A stretch of 64,000 bases of DNA, taken from contig NZ_QOVA01000012.1 in assembly GCF_003332275.1 (NCBI RefSeq), forward strand, positions 1 to 64,000. Reading direction: 5' to 3'. Source of the stretch: Edaphovirga cremea. GTDB taxonomy: Bacteria > Pseudomonadota > Gammaproteobacteria > Enterobacterales > Enterobacteriaceae. Position 1 is the first letter of the stretch. The number at the start of each line of letters is the position of its first letter. Both the position numbers and the translations under genes were made by a program. Below the pieces are notes generated by a model that ran no database searches, was not told the origin of the DNA, and was given only the letters and a program-made list of their open reading frames with translations. Shown one piece after another: positions 41,649 to 50,810 of this stretch.

Positions 41649-43175
41649 TTAATCCTCTCGGGCAAAAAGTGCCTCAATAAAATCGTCGGCTTTAAATGGC
41701 CGCAAATCGTCGATACCTTCTCCGACACCAATGTAGCGGATAGGAATACCGAACTGATCGGCAACAGAGAAAATCACGCCACCTTTTGCCGTACCATCCA
41801 GTTTAGTCAGCGTAATTCCGGTCAGGCCAATCGCTTCTTTAAACAATCTGACCTGGCTGACAGCATTCTGTCCGGTGCTGGCGTCAATCGTCAGCATAAC
41901 CTCATGGGGGGCGTCCTCGTCCAGTTTTTTCATTACACGGACGATCTTCTTCAACTCTTCCATCAAGTGCGCTTTATTCTGTAAACGGCCCGCGGTATCA
42001 GCGATCAATACGTCTGCACCCCGCGCTTTCGCCGCCTGAATGGCATCGAAAATCACCGAGGCGGAATCCGCGCCAGTGTGCTGGGCAATCACCGGAATAT
42101 TGTTGCGCTGACCCCATATCTGCAACTGTTCGACCGCGGCCGCACGAAAAGTATCGCCCGCCGCCAGCATCACTGATTTACCCTGCGCTTCGAACTGACG
42201 CGCAAGTTTACCGATGGTGGTGGTTTTACCCACACCATTGACGCCAACCATCAAGATCACAAAGGGACTTTTGCCGCTGACATCCAGTGGCTGATCAACC
42301 TTGGCCAGGATCTCGGACATCTCTTCCTTCAGCTTGCCGTAAAGCGCTTCCGCGTCTTTCAACTGTTTGCGGCTGGCGTGAAGCGTCAGGGAACTGATGA
42401 TTTTACGCGTGGTTTCCACCCCGACGTCGGCGATAAGCAACTGTTCTTCCAGTTCCTCAAAGAGTTCATCATCTATTTTCTTGCCACGGAACAAACCAAG
42501 AATGCCTGATCCCAAATTCTGTTTGGTTTTCAGCAAACTGCGCTTCAGTCGTGCGAAGAAACCCTCTTTTGACGGACGCTCCTGTTCCTGCGGCGCCGCA
42601 GTGACAGGTTCCGGCTCAATAAGCTGTGCGACGTGGGGCTGTTCGGGCTCTTCTTCCCACTCAGGCTCTTCATCGTCATCGTGCTGGCTCAGGTTCTTAC
42701 TCAGGCCGACGATTTCCTGCGCCAACGCGTTGGATTCCATTTCCGCATCATCAAGCAGTGAATGCGGGGCCGAGCGCTGTTCAACCACTTTCTCCGTCAG
42801 TTCCACAATCTCTTCTGCCAGGGCTGCAGACTGCGACTCTGGAACCGCCGTTGTCACTTCAGTAACGTCAGCGTTTGTTTTGGAGTGTTCTTGCGGTTGC
42901 GCGACAGTGACGCCTTCATCGGCACTTACTGCCCCATGCGAATCAGTGATTGGCGGGACAATTTCCGCGATCTGTTCGTTGCTGGCATCCCATTCCCCAG
43001 GCATCTCGGCCTGCAGTGAATGTTCAGGCTCCTGCGTAGGAAGTTGATCTCCAACAACCGATTTGGCGTTCTCATCCTGTGACGGCTGTGCGGAGGCGTC
43101 CTCCTGCTGTTGCTTCTCTTCCTGGCGACCAAGGCCTAACCAGGAGAAAAACCCACGTTTTTTCTCTTTTGCCAT
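41649..43175 (-). CDS. ftsY: Signal recognition particle receptor FtsY
   Basis: This 508-residue SRP receptor targets ribosomes making membrane proteins to the translocon. The acidic A domain (about 1-205) is Glu/Gln/Ser-rich, starting MAKEKKRGFFSWLGLG, a lipid-binding amphipathic start. The NG GTPase domain follows, with GVNGVGKTTTIGKLA, DTFRAAAVEQL, DTAGRLQNKAHLM and TKLDGTAKGG. It is slightly longer than in E. coli (497). It heads the ftsYEX operon and is divergent from rsmD. Confidence 0.97.
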   Translation of the reverse strand: MAKEKKRGFFSWLGLGRQEEKQQQEDASAQPSQDENAKSVVGDQLPTQEPEHSLQAEMPGEWDASNEQIAEIVPPITDSHGAVSADEGVTVAQPQEHSKTNADVTEVTTAVPESQSAALAEEIVELTEKVVEQRSAPHSLLDDAEMESNALAQEIVGLSKNLSQHDDDEEPEWEEEPEQPHVAQLIEPEPVTAAPQEQERPSKEGFFARLKRSLLKTKQNLGSGILGLFRGKKIDDELFEELEEQLLIADVGVETTRKIISSLTLHASRKQLKDAEALYGKLKEEMSEILAKVDQPLDVSGKSPFVILMVGVNGVGKTTTIGKLARQFEAQGKSVMLAAGDTFRAAAVEQLQIWGQRNNIPVIAQHTGADSASVIFDAIQAAKARGADVLIADTAGRLQNKAHLMEELKKIVRVMKKLDEDAPHEVMLTIDASTGQNAVSQVRLFKEAIGLTGITLTKLDGTAKGGVIFSVADQFGIPIRYIGVGEGIDDLRPFKADDFIEALFARED

Positions 43176-43406
43176 TTTGCGACTTCACTCCTCGCCGTTG
43201 ATTCATGGCGGACGGATTACGAAAAAGTTATTAACCCGGCAGTCTACCACTTTCTGTTTGCCAGCAACACGCATGCAAACAGGGTTTCGATAGTCAATTC
43301 AATCAACAACCGTGAAACATTTGCCCAAAGCACACACACCGGTAGAATAGCGCACCAAAATGATTTTGAATGAAGCCCCTGAGGCCTCAGATAACTGAAA
43401 CGAGCT

Positions 43407-44024
43407 ATGGCAAAGAAACCGCAAACCCAGCCTGCCGGGCAAATCCGCATAATCGGCGGTCAATGGCGTGGACGAAAACTTCCTGTACCGCACAGCCCCG
43501 GCCTGCGCCCGACAACTGACCGGGTCAGGGAGACGCTGTTCAACTGGCTGGCTCCTATTATCCAGGGCGCGCGATGTCTGGATTGTTTTGCAGGAAGCGG
43601 AGCGCTGGGGCTCGAAGCCTTATCGCGCTATGCTGGCAGCGCAACCCTGCTGGAGTTTGAGCGCCCGGTCGCCCAACAGCTACAGAAGAACTTGGCGCTG
43701 TTGCAGCCCAACAAGGGTGAAATCATCACCACCAATACACTTAACTGGCTGGCAAAGGCCGGAACGCCGTACAATGTTGTTTTCCTCGATCCACCTTTTC
43801 GTAAAGGCATGTTGGAAGAGTCAATGCGCCTGCTGGAACAGTATGGCTGGCTAGCCGATGACGCCTGGATTTACGTTGAAACCGAAGCGGAAAGCGCGGT
43901 CACCGACGTACCGGAACGCTGGCAATTGCATCGGGAAAAAGTCGCCGGTCAGGTGGCTTATCGTCTCTATATTCGCACGGCCATTTCTGCACAGGCAGAA
44001 CAGGAGCAGGACAATGTTGATTAA
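43407..44024 (+). CDS. rsmD: 16S rRNA (guanine(966)-N(2))-methyltransferase RsmD
   Basis: This 205-residue SAM-dependent enzyme methylates G966 of 16S rRNA in assembled 30S particles. The family start IRIIGGQWRGRKLPVP (about 13-28), motif I CLDCFAGSGALGLEALSR (about 55-72) and the catalytic VFLDPPFRKG (about 121-130) are all present. It is slightly longer than E. coli RsmD (198). Its end overlaps the yhhL start by 11 bases. Confidence 0.97.
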   Translation: MAKKPQTQPAGQIRIIGGQWRGRKLPVPHSPGLRPTTDRVRETLFNWLAPIIQGARCLDCFAGSGALGLEALSRYAGSATLLEFERPVAQQLQKNLALLQPNKGEIITTNTLNWLAKAGTPYNVVFLDPPFRKGMLEESMRLLEQYGWLADDAWIYVETEAESAVTDVPERWQLHREKVAGQVAYRLYIRTAISAQAEQEQDNVD

Positions 44025-44289
44025 CTGTGGTCGGATTCTGATGTTGGGTATCTGGGCGTTTCTGGTTTTTAACCTGATCCACCCCTATCCAAAACCCCTG
44101 AAATATTTCATGGATGTGGCGATGATCTTCATGGTGCTGATGCATGGTCTGCAATTGGTGCTGCTGAAATCCACCCAAGGCAAGGATCAGCCTAAAATCA
44201 GTGGTTGGTTGCAGGTGCGGATTTTTCTGTTTGGGGTATTCGAATTACTGGCTTGGCAGAAGAAACAACCCCCGTTGCCGAAGAAGTAG
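44014..44289 (+). CDS. yhhL: DUF1145 family membrane protein YhhL
   Basis: This 91-residue protein has about two to three hydrophobic segments (about 5-22, 32-52 and 68-80) and a basic C terminus ending KKQPPLPKK. E. coli YhhL (89 residues, DUF1145) sits in the same place after rsmD. The ATG at 44014 lies inside the rsmD end and has CAGGAGCAGG in front; the frame is open upstream in antiphase with rsmD. No function is known. Confidence 0.82.
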   Translation: MLINCGRILMLGIWAFLVFNLIHPYPKPLKYFMDVAMIFMVLMHGLQLVLLKSTQGKDQPKISGWLQVRIFLFGVFELLAWQKKQPPLPKK

Positions 44290-44325
44290 TGATAGACCGA
44301 TGACCAGCACCGGTCAATGCTCTCG

Positions 44326-44682
44326 CTAGGCCATGGGCACAAACGAGATAAAACGCGTGCCCTGCAAGCGCAACGCGCCCTTCACACCCTTATCAATCCG
44401 GTGATAATCATCCTTTGCCAGTTGCAGCTTGATTTCACTGCCACCGGCAAGGGGCTGGAAATAAACTTCATAGCGCATATCCTCCACCGGGATCACTTCA
44501 CGCTGCCGCGAACGCCGATTGGACGTGGGGAATTCACGTTTGCTGGCGACCTTCACCTGCAGGGTTCGCGCCGGTGAAACATTATTGGCCGCATCCTTTC
44601 GCCGTTTGACGAAATATTGCCGGGTCGCCAGCACCACAATCAATACCACGATTAATAGAAAAATCAGTGGAGGCTTGTTCAT
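44326..44682 (-). CDS. yhhM: DUF2500 domain-containing protein YhhM
   Basis: This 118-residue protein has an N-terminal membrane anchor (about 5-20) and a cytoplasmic or periplasmic DUF2500 domain. The shared segments KREFPTSNRRSRQREV, MRYEVYF and KGALRLQGTRFISFV align with E. coli YhhM (119). No function is known. It follows the DUF1820 gene by 16 bp and is convergent with yhhL. Confidence 0.92.
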   Translation of the reverse strand: MNKPPLIFLLIVVLIVVLATRQYFVKRRKDAANNVSPARTLQVKVASKREFPTSNRRSRQREVIPVEDMRYEVYFQPLAGGSEIKLQLAKDDYHRIDKGVKGALRLQGTRFISFVPMA

Positions 44683-44698
44683 TGTTGACTCTCAACCC

Positions 44699-45019
44699 TC
44701 AGGGCTTTTTGCCGGGGAAGTAAGGAAACGGCGAGACATTATCGCCAAGATCAGAGATCCGTGCGCTGCCGCGTTCTGTCACGGCGTCCACCCTGATTAC
44801 AGCATGCATGGGGATAAAGCTGCGATTCACACCTGCAAATTCCGTTTTCAATTTTTCGGTAGAGGGATCAACCAGCAGGGTCGACTGGCTGTCGAACACG
44901 AAATCCGCAATCTCAATAAAACCAAAGAGCGTGCTTTGAATAATTTCACGCACATATAGCTGATAATTTTTTCCGTTATTCATAAACTGAATACGATAAA
45001 GAGACTGTTCGTTGCTCAT
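44699..45019 (-). CDS. DUF1820 family protein
   Basis: This 106-residue soluble protein starts MSNEQSLYRIQFMNNGKNYQLYV and contains GFIEIADFVFD and RSFIPMHAVIRVDAV. This is the pattern of the DUF1820 family found in Pseudomonas and Xanthomonas. The ATG at 45019 is preceded by AAGGTGAGG; the frame extends upstream without similarity. It lies directly upstream of yhhM and is missing at this site in E. coli as far as I recall. The function is unknown. Confidence 0.85.
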   Translation of the reverse strand: MSNEQSLYRIQFMNNGKNYQLYVREIIQSTLFGFIEIADFVFDSQSTLLVDPSTEKLKTEFAGVNRSFIPMHAVIRVDAVTERGSARISDLGDNVSPFPYFPGKKP

Positions 45020-45295
45020 CGCCTCACCTTGTGTCAATCCATGGTTAAACAGGTACGTCTGCCGCATGGTGTTGCGGTATGGCTCGCAGTAACGGAACCT
45101 GACGGGAGAGTTAATAATCAGTAATAAGATACCATGCGCCCGCAGCCAGTGCATACGTCCCACCGATAGTCCGGTATTCTGATTGTCGCGAATGGACGCT
45201 TTCCCCTACACTGAAGAGGGGAGCAAAAAAATGAGGTTCATGATTTCAAACCAACATTTATGCATGCCGAATACTTACTTTAATAAGGATAAACA

Positions 45296-45922
45296 ATGAG
45301 CTGGCCATTCCTTGCGGTGTTTTTTTCCGGTTGGCTATTCGTGGATGCCAGTTATCGTGGCCCGCGGTGGCAACGTTGGGTGTTTAAGCCCGTCACTCTG
45401 TTACTTCTTTTATTGTTGGCCTGGCAAGCACCGGTACTGACGGTCTATGGCTATCTGATCGTTTTGGGCCTGCTCGCGACGCTGATTGCCGATGGGCTGT
45501 TGCTGCTGCCAACTGAACGCGTTCTTTATGCCATCGGGGCGTTCTTCTTATCCCATTTGCTGTACACCATCAGTTTCGCCAGCCAGATGACCATTACCTT
45601 TTTCTGGCCGCTGCCGTTGGCGCTGATTGTTATCGGTATTTTGCTGCTGGCTGCCGTCTGGACACGGCTTGAGGAGCTGCGCTGGGCGATTTGTACCTAT
45701 TTCGCCATGACGTTACTTATGGTATGGATTGCAGGCGAACAATATTTCGCCCGTAATACCGATTTCAGTTTCTCGATTCTGGCCGGCACGGTGCTGTTGT
45801 TGCTGGGAAATATTGTCTGGTTGTTCTCACGTTACCGGATAAAATTCCGCGCAGCGGATGCGATTATCGCCGCCTGTTATTTTGGCGGGCATTTCCTGAT
45901 TGTCCGTTCGCTCTACCTCTAG
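45296..45922 (+). CDS. yhhN: YhhN/TMEM86 family membrane protein
   Basis: This 208-residue inner-membrane protein has about eight hydrophobic helices and equals E. coli YhhN in length. The TMEM86 family includes eukaryotic lysoplasmalogenases; conserved Asp residues lie in [10 protein letters not shown] and in [19 protein letters not shown]. The bacterial activity is not firmly established. TAAGGATAAACA precedes the ATG. It lies upstream of zntA with a 152-bp gap. Confidence 0.93.
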   Translation: MSWPFLAVFFSGWLFVDASYRGPRWQRWVFKPVTLLLLLLLAWQAPVLTVYGYLIVLGLLATLIADGLLLLPTERVLYAIGAFFLSHLLYTISFASQMTITFFWPLPLALIVIGILLLAAVWTRLEELRWAICTYFAMTLLMVWIAGEQYFARNTDFSFSILAGTVLLLLGNIVWLFSRYRIKFRAADAIIAACYFGGHFLIVRSLYL

Positions 45923-46001
45923 TCTCCATATTTAGTAGAGTAAAAGTTTTGGTGGGGTCAAAAAACCGGCCCCACCCATTCCAGCCTGTTCGTTTCCCTC
46001 C

Positions 46002-46033
46002 TTGACTCTGGAGTCAACTCCAAGGTGTAGAGT
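46002..46033 (+). promoter_or_regulatory. ZntR-controlled zntA promoter
   Basis: TTGACT (46002-46007) and TAGAGT (46028-46033) are separated by exactly 20 bp, the long spacer of MerR-family promoters. Between them the dyad ACTCTGGAGT-CA-ACTCCAAGGT (46005-46026) closely matches the E. coli ZntR site. zntR is not in this window. Confidence 0.9.
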
Positions 46034-46074
46034 ACCTTTGACAACATTCTACCCGTGACCCAAAGGAGGGCGCT

Positions 46075-48408
46075 ATGCCTACGCCACACAAGCACGACCA
46101 CCACGACCACCATCACGATACCACCAGCGCCTGTGGCTGCGCGCACCAGCACGCCAAGACTCAGCAGGGGTGCAGCAACCAATCTGCGTCGTCTAAAGAA
46201 AGCAGTTCATGCTGCAGTAATCAATCCACAGCGCATACTCACGGGGCAGATCACTGCTGTAGTGATGAAGGTGACAGTCCCGACGATGAGAGTGACCGGC
46301 AAAGCCCCCCGCTCCCTCCCAGCAGCCAGCAATACAGTTGGCAAGTCAGCGGCATGGATTGTCCTAGCTGCGCGAAAAAAATAGAAAATGCTGTTATCTC
46401 CCTTCCTACCGTTGCCCGGGCCCGGGTATTGTTCGCGACAGAAAAATTGGTTGTTGATGCCAGCAGCGATGTCCGTCAGCAAGTCCAACAGGCGGTGACC
46501 TCTGCCGGTTTTGTATTGATTAGCCCGCAGTCAGCCGCCAATAACGAGAAAAAACCAGAAAATATTTTACGTGGCTATGTCCCGATTATCCTTCTCGCCC
46601 TGTTGATGGCGGCCAGTTGGGTCATCTCCACGTTTGATGAATACACCGGCAATATTGCGTTCATTGCAACCACGCTGGTTGGCCTGTGGCCTATCACCCG
46701 CTCAGCGATTAAATTGATCCGATCCGGCACGCCTTTTGCGATCGAAACATTGATGAGCGTCGCAGCCATAGGTGCGCTATTCATTGGCGCAACGGCAGAA
46801 GCTGCCATGGTGCTGCTGTTGTTTATGATTGGTGAGCAGCTTGAATCCTATGCGGCCAACCGGGCACGTAGCGGGGTCAAGGCACTGATGGCGCTGGTTC
46901 CCGAAGAAGCCTCGCTGATTGTCAATGGTCAGGCTCGCCCGGTGGCGGTCAACCTTCTACGGCCAAATGACATTATTGAAGTCGCCGCAGGTGCCCGTTT
47001 ACCGGTTGACGGTGAATTGCAGGTCTCTGCCGCCAGTTTTGATGAAAGTGCGCTGACAGGGGAATCGATCCCCGTTGAGCGGCAGCCTGGCGAAAAAGTA
47101 CCTGCAGGCAGCCTGTGTGTGGATCGCGTTGCCCGCCTGAAAGTGGTTTCGCAACCCGGTGACAGCGCTATCGACCGCATTCTCAAATTAATCGAACTGG
47201 CTGACGAGCGCCGCGCGCCCATTGAGCGTTTCCTCGATCGCTTTAGCCGTTATTACACCCCGGCAATTATGCTGCTGGCGGTGCTGGTCATTATTATTCC
47301 CCCGCTGGTTATGGGTCAGGCCTGGGAACCCTGGATTTATCGTGGTTTAACGCTGCTATTGATTGGGTGCCCGTGTGCGCTGGTTATTTCTACCCCCGCG
47401 GCCATTACTTCCGGCCTGGCCGCTGCCGCCCGTCAGGGTGCGCTGATCAAGGGCGGAGCCGCACTTGAGCAGCTCGGGTTAGTGAAAATGTTGGCGCTGG
47501 ATAAAACCGGGACACTGACCGAAGGCAAGCCACAGGTAACGGAAGTGGTCACCGCGCCGGGGATCACGCAAGACTATTTGTTACGCATGGCAGCCGCCAT
47601 AGAGATCGGTTCGCACCACCCGCTGGCTGTCGCTATTGTTAATTACAGCCGCCAGCAGCAAGTAACCATTGAGGAGGCCGGGCAACGTCGCGCATTGTCA
47701 GGCGTGGGTGTTGAAGGCGTACTCGACGGGAAGACGATCGCAATATCCGCACCGGATCGTTTGCCTGCGGGAGAGATCAGCTCACCAACGCACGATCGCA
47801 TTACGGTGCTGGAGCAGGCGGGCAATACGGTCGTTGTTGTGACGGAGGATCAGCAGGTCATTGGCTTGCTGGCACTACGCGATACGCTGCGATCCGATGC
47901 TGTTGCGGCGCTGCATGAATTGAAGTCTTTGGGTGTTGATGCCGTAATGCTTACGGGGGACAACCCACGGGCCGCCGCCGCCATCGCTGGCCAGCTCGGC
48001 ATCGATTTCCGTGCCAGTTTGCTTCCTGCCGATAAGGTTCAGGCGGTCACGGAGTTAAACCAACGTCAGGCGACTGCCATGGTGGGCGACGGGATTAATG
48101 ATGCGCCAGCGATGAAAGCCTCTTTGATCGGCATCGCCATGGGTGGCGGTACCGATGTGGCACTCGAAACCGCCGATGCCGCACTGACTCATAACCGCCT
48201 GATGGGCCTGGCAGATATGATCCGTTTGTCGCGCGCTACGCGGGCAAATATTCGCCAGAACATAACATTGGCGCTGGGTTTGAAAGCTATCTTTCTGGTG
48301 ACAACGCTGATGGGTCTGACTGGCCTGTGGATCGCCGTGTTGGCCGATTCGGGCGCAACAGCGCTGGTCACAGCTAACGCCTTGAGGTTATTAAAGAAAA
48401 GGCGTTGA
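46075..48408 (+). CDS. zntA: Zn(II)/Pb(II)/Cd(II)-translocating P1B-type ATPase ZntA
   Basis: This 777-residue inner-membrane pump exports zinc, lead and cadmium. Residues 1-65 are a His/Cys-rich tail with 12 His and 7 Cys. It is followed by a heavy-metal-associated domain with GMDCPSC (Cys96, Cys99), the membrane CPC motif in IGCPCALVIS, the phosphorylated Asp in DKTGTLT, SHHPLA (HP locus) and the hinge GDGINDAPA. It is about 45 residues longer than E. coli ZntA (732), all at the N terminus. The ZntR promoter is just upstream. Confidence 0.97.
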   Translation: MPTPHKHDHHDHHHDTTSACGCAHQHAKTQQGCSNQSASSKESSSCCSNQSTAHTHGADHCCSDEGDSPDDESDRQSPPLPPSSQQYSWQVSGMDCPSCAKKIENAVISLPTVARARVLFATEKLVVDASSDVRQQVQQAVTSAGFVLISPQSAANNEKKPENILRGYVPIILLALLMAASWVISTFDEYTGNIAFIATTLVGLWPITRSAIKLIRSGTPFAIETLMSVAAIGALFIGATAEAAMVLLLFMIGEQLESYAANRARSGVKALMALVPEEASLIVNGQARPVAVNLLRPNDIIEVAAGARLPVDGELQVSAASFDESALTGESIPVERQPGEKVPAGSLCVDRVARLKVVSQPGDSAIDRILKLIELADERRAPIERFLDRFSRYYTPAIMLLAVLVIIIPPLVMGQAWEPWIYRGLTLLLIGCPCALVISTPAAITSGLAAAARQGALIKGGAALEQLGLVKMLALDKTGTLTEGKPQVTEVVTAPGITQDYLLRMAAAIEIGSHHPLAVAIVNYSRQQQVTIEEAGQRRALSGVGVEGVLDGKTIAISAPDRLPAGEISSPTHDRITVLEQAGNTVVVVTEDQQVIGLLALRDTLRSDAVAALHELKSLGVDAVMLTGDNPRAAAAIAGQLGIDFRASLLPADKVQAVTELNQRQATAMVGDGINDAPAMKASLIGIAMGGGTDVALETADAALTHNRLMGLADMIRLSRATRANIRQNITLALGLKAIFLVTTLMGLTGLWIAVLADSGATALVTANALRLLKKRR

Positions 48409-48430
48409 TAAATCAGTTTATTATATAACT

Positions 48431-48457
48431 ATTTAGCCTCCGATAAGGGGGCTAAAT
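48431..48457 (+). terminator. Hairpin downstream of zntA
   Basis: ATTTAGCC (48431-48438) pairs with GGCTAAAT (48450-48457), 24 bp after the zntA stop. No T tract follows, so termination is uncertain. The 171-bp gap also has to hold the promoter of the next operon unless it is read from zntA. Confidence 0.4.
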
Positions 48458-48579
48458 AGAGCACTAAATGTTATGCCTCCCCTCTTATTTTCCGCTACAT
48501 TCCTGCCGCTTAATTCATCTATGCCACCCTTTCCGCCAGAATACCTCTGGCCGTAAACCTGTGACCCGCGGTTCTCATA

Positions 48580-49692
48580 ATGAAGCGACTACCCTGTGCC
48601 TGCTATCTGGTTTTTCCCCTTGGCTTATTGGTTCACAGTGCATATGCCGATGACAAGGCAGCAAATACCGATCAACTGATCGCTCAAGCCGATCGCCCAA
48701 TGTTCAGCCAGCAGGAATCGCTCGCCGATCCGGCTGCTGTCACCCCCCAATCGACTGTGGCAGAACACCATGTGCTGCCGATCTGGGGCGATGCCGCTCG
48801 GGCGAAAGGTTATGATCTGCCATTGCCTTTTGGCGTTGGCATGAGCTACATGAATATGCGGCAAAATATTGATGTCGATAGCATCAGTTTTTCCGGTTTG
48901 TCGCTGCCATTGCCCTCGGGTGGTGCACACGCCATTCCAGGCGATATGTTTAATATCGCCGTGGGCAACACCCGCGAGAAAAGCGAAACAGAGACACTGC
49001 GACTGGATACCTGGCTGTTTCCTTTCCTGAACGTCTATGGCGTGGTCGGATACACTGACGGCAGTTCGGTTTCCCAGGTTTCCGTGGATGCCGATCCCGC
49101 CAAATATACCTGTCCGCGTAAAGGCAAGAAAGCCGGATGCCACCTGGATACGGCGATTGCGTCCGCCGTTCATGCCATGAATCAAAGCGGTAAATTGCAG
49201 AATATTGACTTCCAACTCGACTTCAAAGGTATGACCTATGGCGCAGGTTTTACTCTGGCGGGTGGCTACAAGAACTGGTTTACCGCTGTGGATACCAACT
49301 ACACGCGCACCAATTTTGACATTCTCGACGGTAAAATCTCCGCATTAACCGTCACGCCCCGGGTCGGGTACCGTTTTGACACGCCAGGCAATGAGACGCT
49401 TCATCTGGCACCCGGACATCTCAGTCTGTGGGTCGGCACCATGTATCAGGACGTCCAGCAAGAGTTTCGCGGTAACCTCTCTGATTTGCAAATGCCGACA
49501 GAACTGGTGAACCTCATCAATCTGGTCAATCAGGATGATCAAGGGAAATTTGATGTTAAACAGCATCTTAAATCACCCTGGAATGTCTTGATTGGTACGC
49601 AATATGAGGTAAGCAAAAACTTCAATATTCTGGCCGAAGTCGGTTTCAGCGAACGAAACAGCTTCTTTATTTCAGGTGAGTATCGCTTTTGA
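48580..49692 (+). CDS. Predicted outer-membrane beta-barrel protein, first gene of an OM operon
   Basis: This 370-residue protein has a signal peptide (about 1-23, AYA cleavage). A region of about 60 residues follows, then alternating strands up to a terminal aromatic ISGEYRF, the C-terminal Phe signature read by the BAM machine. An internal loop has two Cys (CPRKGKKAGC, about 178-187), which may form a disulfide. I do not recognise a named family. The Shine-Dalgarno sequence is weak. Its TGA overlaps the TTG start of the next gene, and three coding regions run as one unit to 51937. E. coli has no gene here between zntA and tusA. Confidence 0.8.
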   Translation: MKRLPCACYLVFPLGLLVHSAYADDKAANTDQLIAQADRPMFSQQESLADPAAVTPQSTVAEHHVLPIWGDAARAKGYDLPLPFGVGMSYMNMRQNIDVDSISFSGLSLPLPSGGAHAIPGDMFNIAVGNTREKSETETLRLDTWLFPFLNVYGVVGYTDGSSVSQVSVDADPAKYTCPRKGKKAGCHLDTAIASAVHAMNQSGKLQNIDFQLDFKGMTYGAGFTLAGGYKNWFTAVDTNYTRTNFDILDGKISALTVTPRVGYRFDTPGNETLHLAPGHLSLWVGTMYQDVQQEFRGNLSDLQMPTELVNLINLVNQDDQGKFDVKQHLKSPWNVLIGTQYEVSKNFNILAEVGFSERNSFFISGEYRF

Positions 49693-50810
49693 TCAAAGCG
49701 CTGATATGCGCTTTGCTGCTCGTGACCTCATTGAGCGCTGCCGGAGCCTTGCCCAGCCGACAGCAGGTTGATGGCATGCTTGCCTCATTGGGGGCCGATA
49801 ACCAGTTTGATCGCAGCAAAAGCATTGATTGGGGTATTTTACCGGGGCCGTTTTTTACCCCGGAGCTAGGTCTGGGTATGGGTATGGCTGCCGTTGGTAT
49901 GTACCGCCCTGACGCAGAGGATTCAACCAGCCAAAACTCTACGTTGGCCTTGAAAGGCTTTGCCAGTTCAACGGGCGCTTTTGGCATGAGCTTTGAAAAT
50001 TATAGTTTTTTTGCTAACGACAGTTGGCGTTTTTTTATCAGTGGTGCGATCAGCGATATGCCGACCTACTACTGGGGTACCGGTTATCAGGCCGGGAAAA
50101 ACGATGGCAATAAAGAAAAATATACCTTGCAGTCACTTTCCCTGACCCCCCGGCTATTGTATCGCATCGCGCCTGACACCTATTTCAGCCTGGGATGGGA
50201 TATCTCATCCAGCCATGCGAAAGACCCGCAGGGCAACTTGTTCAGTGAAGAAGCAGCTGGCGAGTCAGTGTTCAGTTCCGGTTCCAGCATCGGGCTGAAT
50301 TACGACAGTCGAGATAATGTGTCTAACGCTACCCGCGGTCAGGTGGCGTCGGTGATCTTGACCCAGTATGCGCCGCAGCTAGGCAGTAACAGCCACTATA
50401 CCTCGCTGGAGGCGCAGTATGGCCGCTATCAGCGTTTAAGTGAACGCAGCGTGCTGGCCGTTGATGTCTACAGTCGGCTGACGCAAGGGGATGTGCCCTG
50501 GGATCGCCTATCGCAACTCGGCGACGATAAGCATATGCGTGGTTACTATGAAGGGCGGTATCGCGATCGTAATACGTTCAGCGCGCAAGTGGAGTATCGC
50601 CGCAAGCTCGACTGGCGAAACGGCTATGTCCTGTGGGCTGGCGCAGGCACGATGAGTTCCCACACCGACCAATTGGGGGGTGGCCCCTGGCTGCCGACCG
50701 TCGGCGTAGGCTATCGTTTTGAATTTAAACCCCATATGAATGTGAGATTGGATTTAGGTATTGGGCGTGAAAGCGCTGGATTCTATTTTCAGGTAGGAGA
50801 AGCGTTTTGA
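49689..50810 (+). CDS. Omp85 / BamA-TamA family barrel protein without POTRA domains
   Basis: This 373-residue protein has a signal peptide (about 1-20) and a surface-antigen (D15) barrel. GLNYDSRDN (202-210) and the loop-6-like motif MRGYYEGRYRD (283-293) are Omp85 hallmarks, and the protein ends GFYFQVGEAF with terminal Phe. At most about 40 residues precede the barrel, so POTRA domains are absent. The start is TTG at 49689: AGGTGAG lies 8 nt upstream, the TTG overlaps the previous TGA as TTGA, and only this start gives the signal peptide. No ATG is available in frame nearby. Confidence 0.82.
   Translation: MIKALICALLLVTSLSAAGALPSRQQVDGMLASLGADNQFDRSKSIDWGILPGPFFTPELGLGMGMAAVGMYRPDAEDSTSQNSTLALKGFASSTGAFGMSFENYSFFANDSWRFFISGAISDMPTYYWGTGYQAGKNDGNKEKYTLQSLSLTPRLLYRIAPDTYFSLGWDISSSHAKDPQGNLFSEEAAGESVFSSGSSIGLNYDSRDNVSNATRGQVASVILTQYAPQLGSNSHYTSLEAQYGRYQRLSERSVLAVDVYSRLTQGDVPWDRLSQLGDDKHMRGYYEGRYRDRNTFSAQVEYRRKLDWRNGYVLWAGAGTMSSHTDQLGGGPWLPTVGVGYRFEFKPHMNVRLDLGIGRESAGFYFQVGEAF

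Noticed and set aside
42397-43047. Ser/Cys-rich open frame of 216 codons on the plus strand
   Set aside because: It is the antisense of the acidic FtsY A domain and has the composition expected from that.
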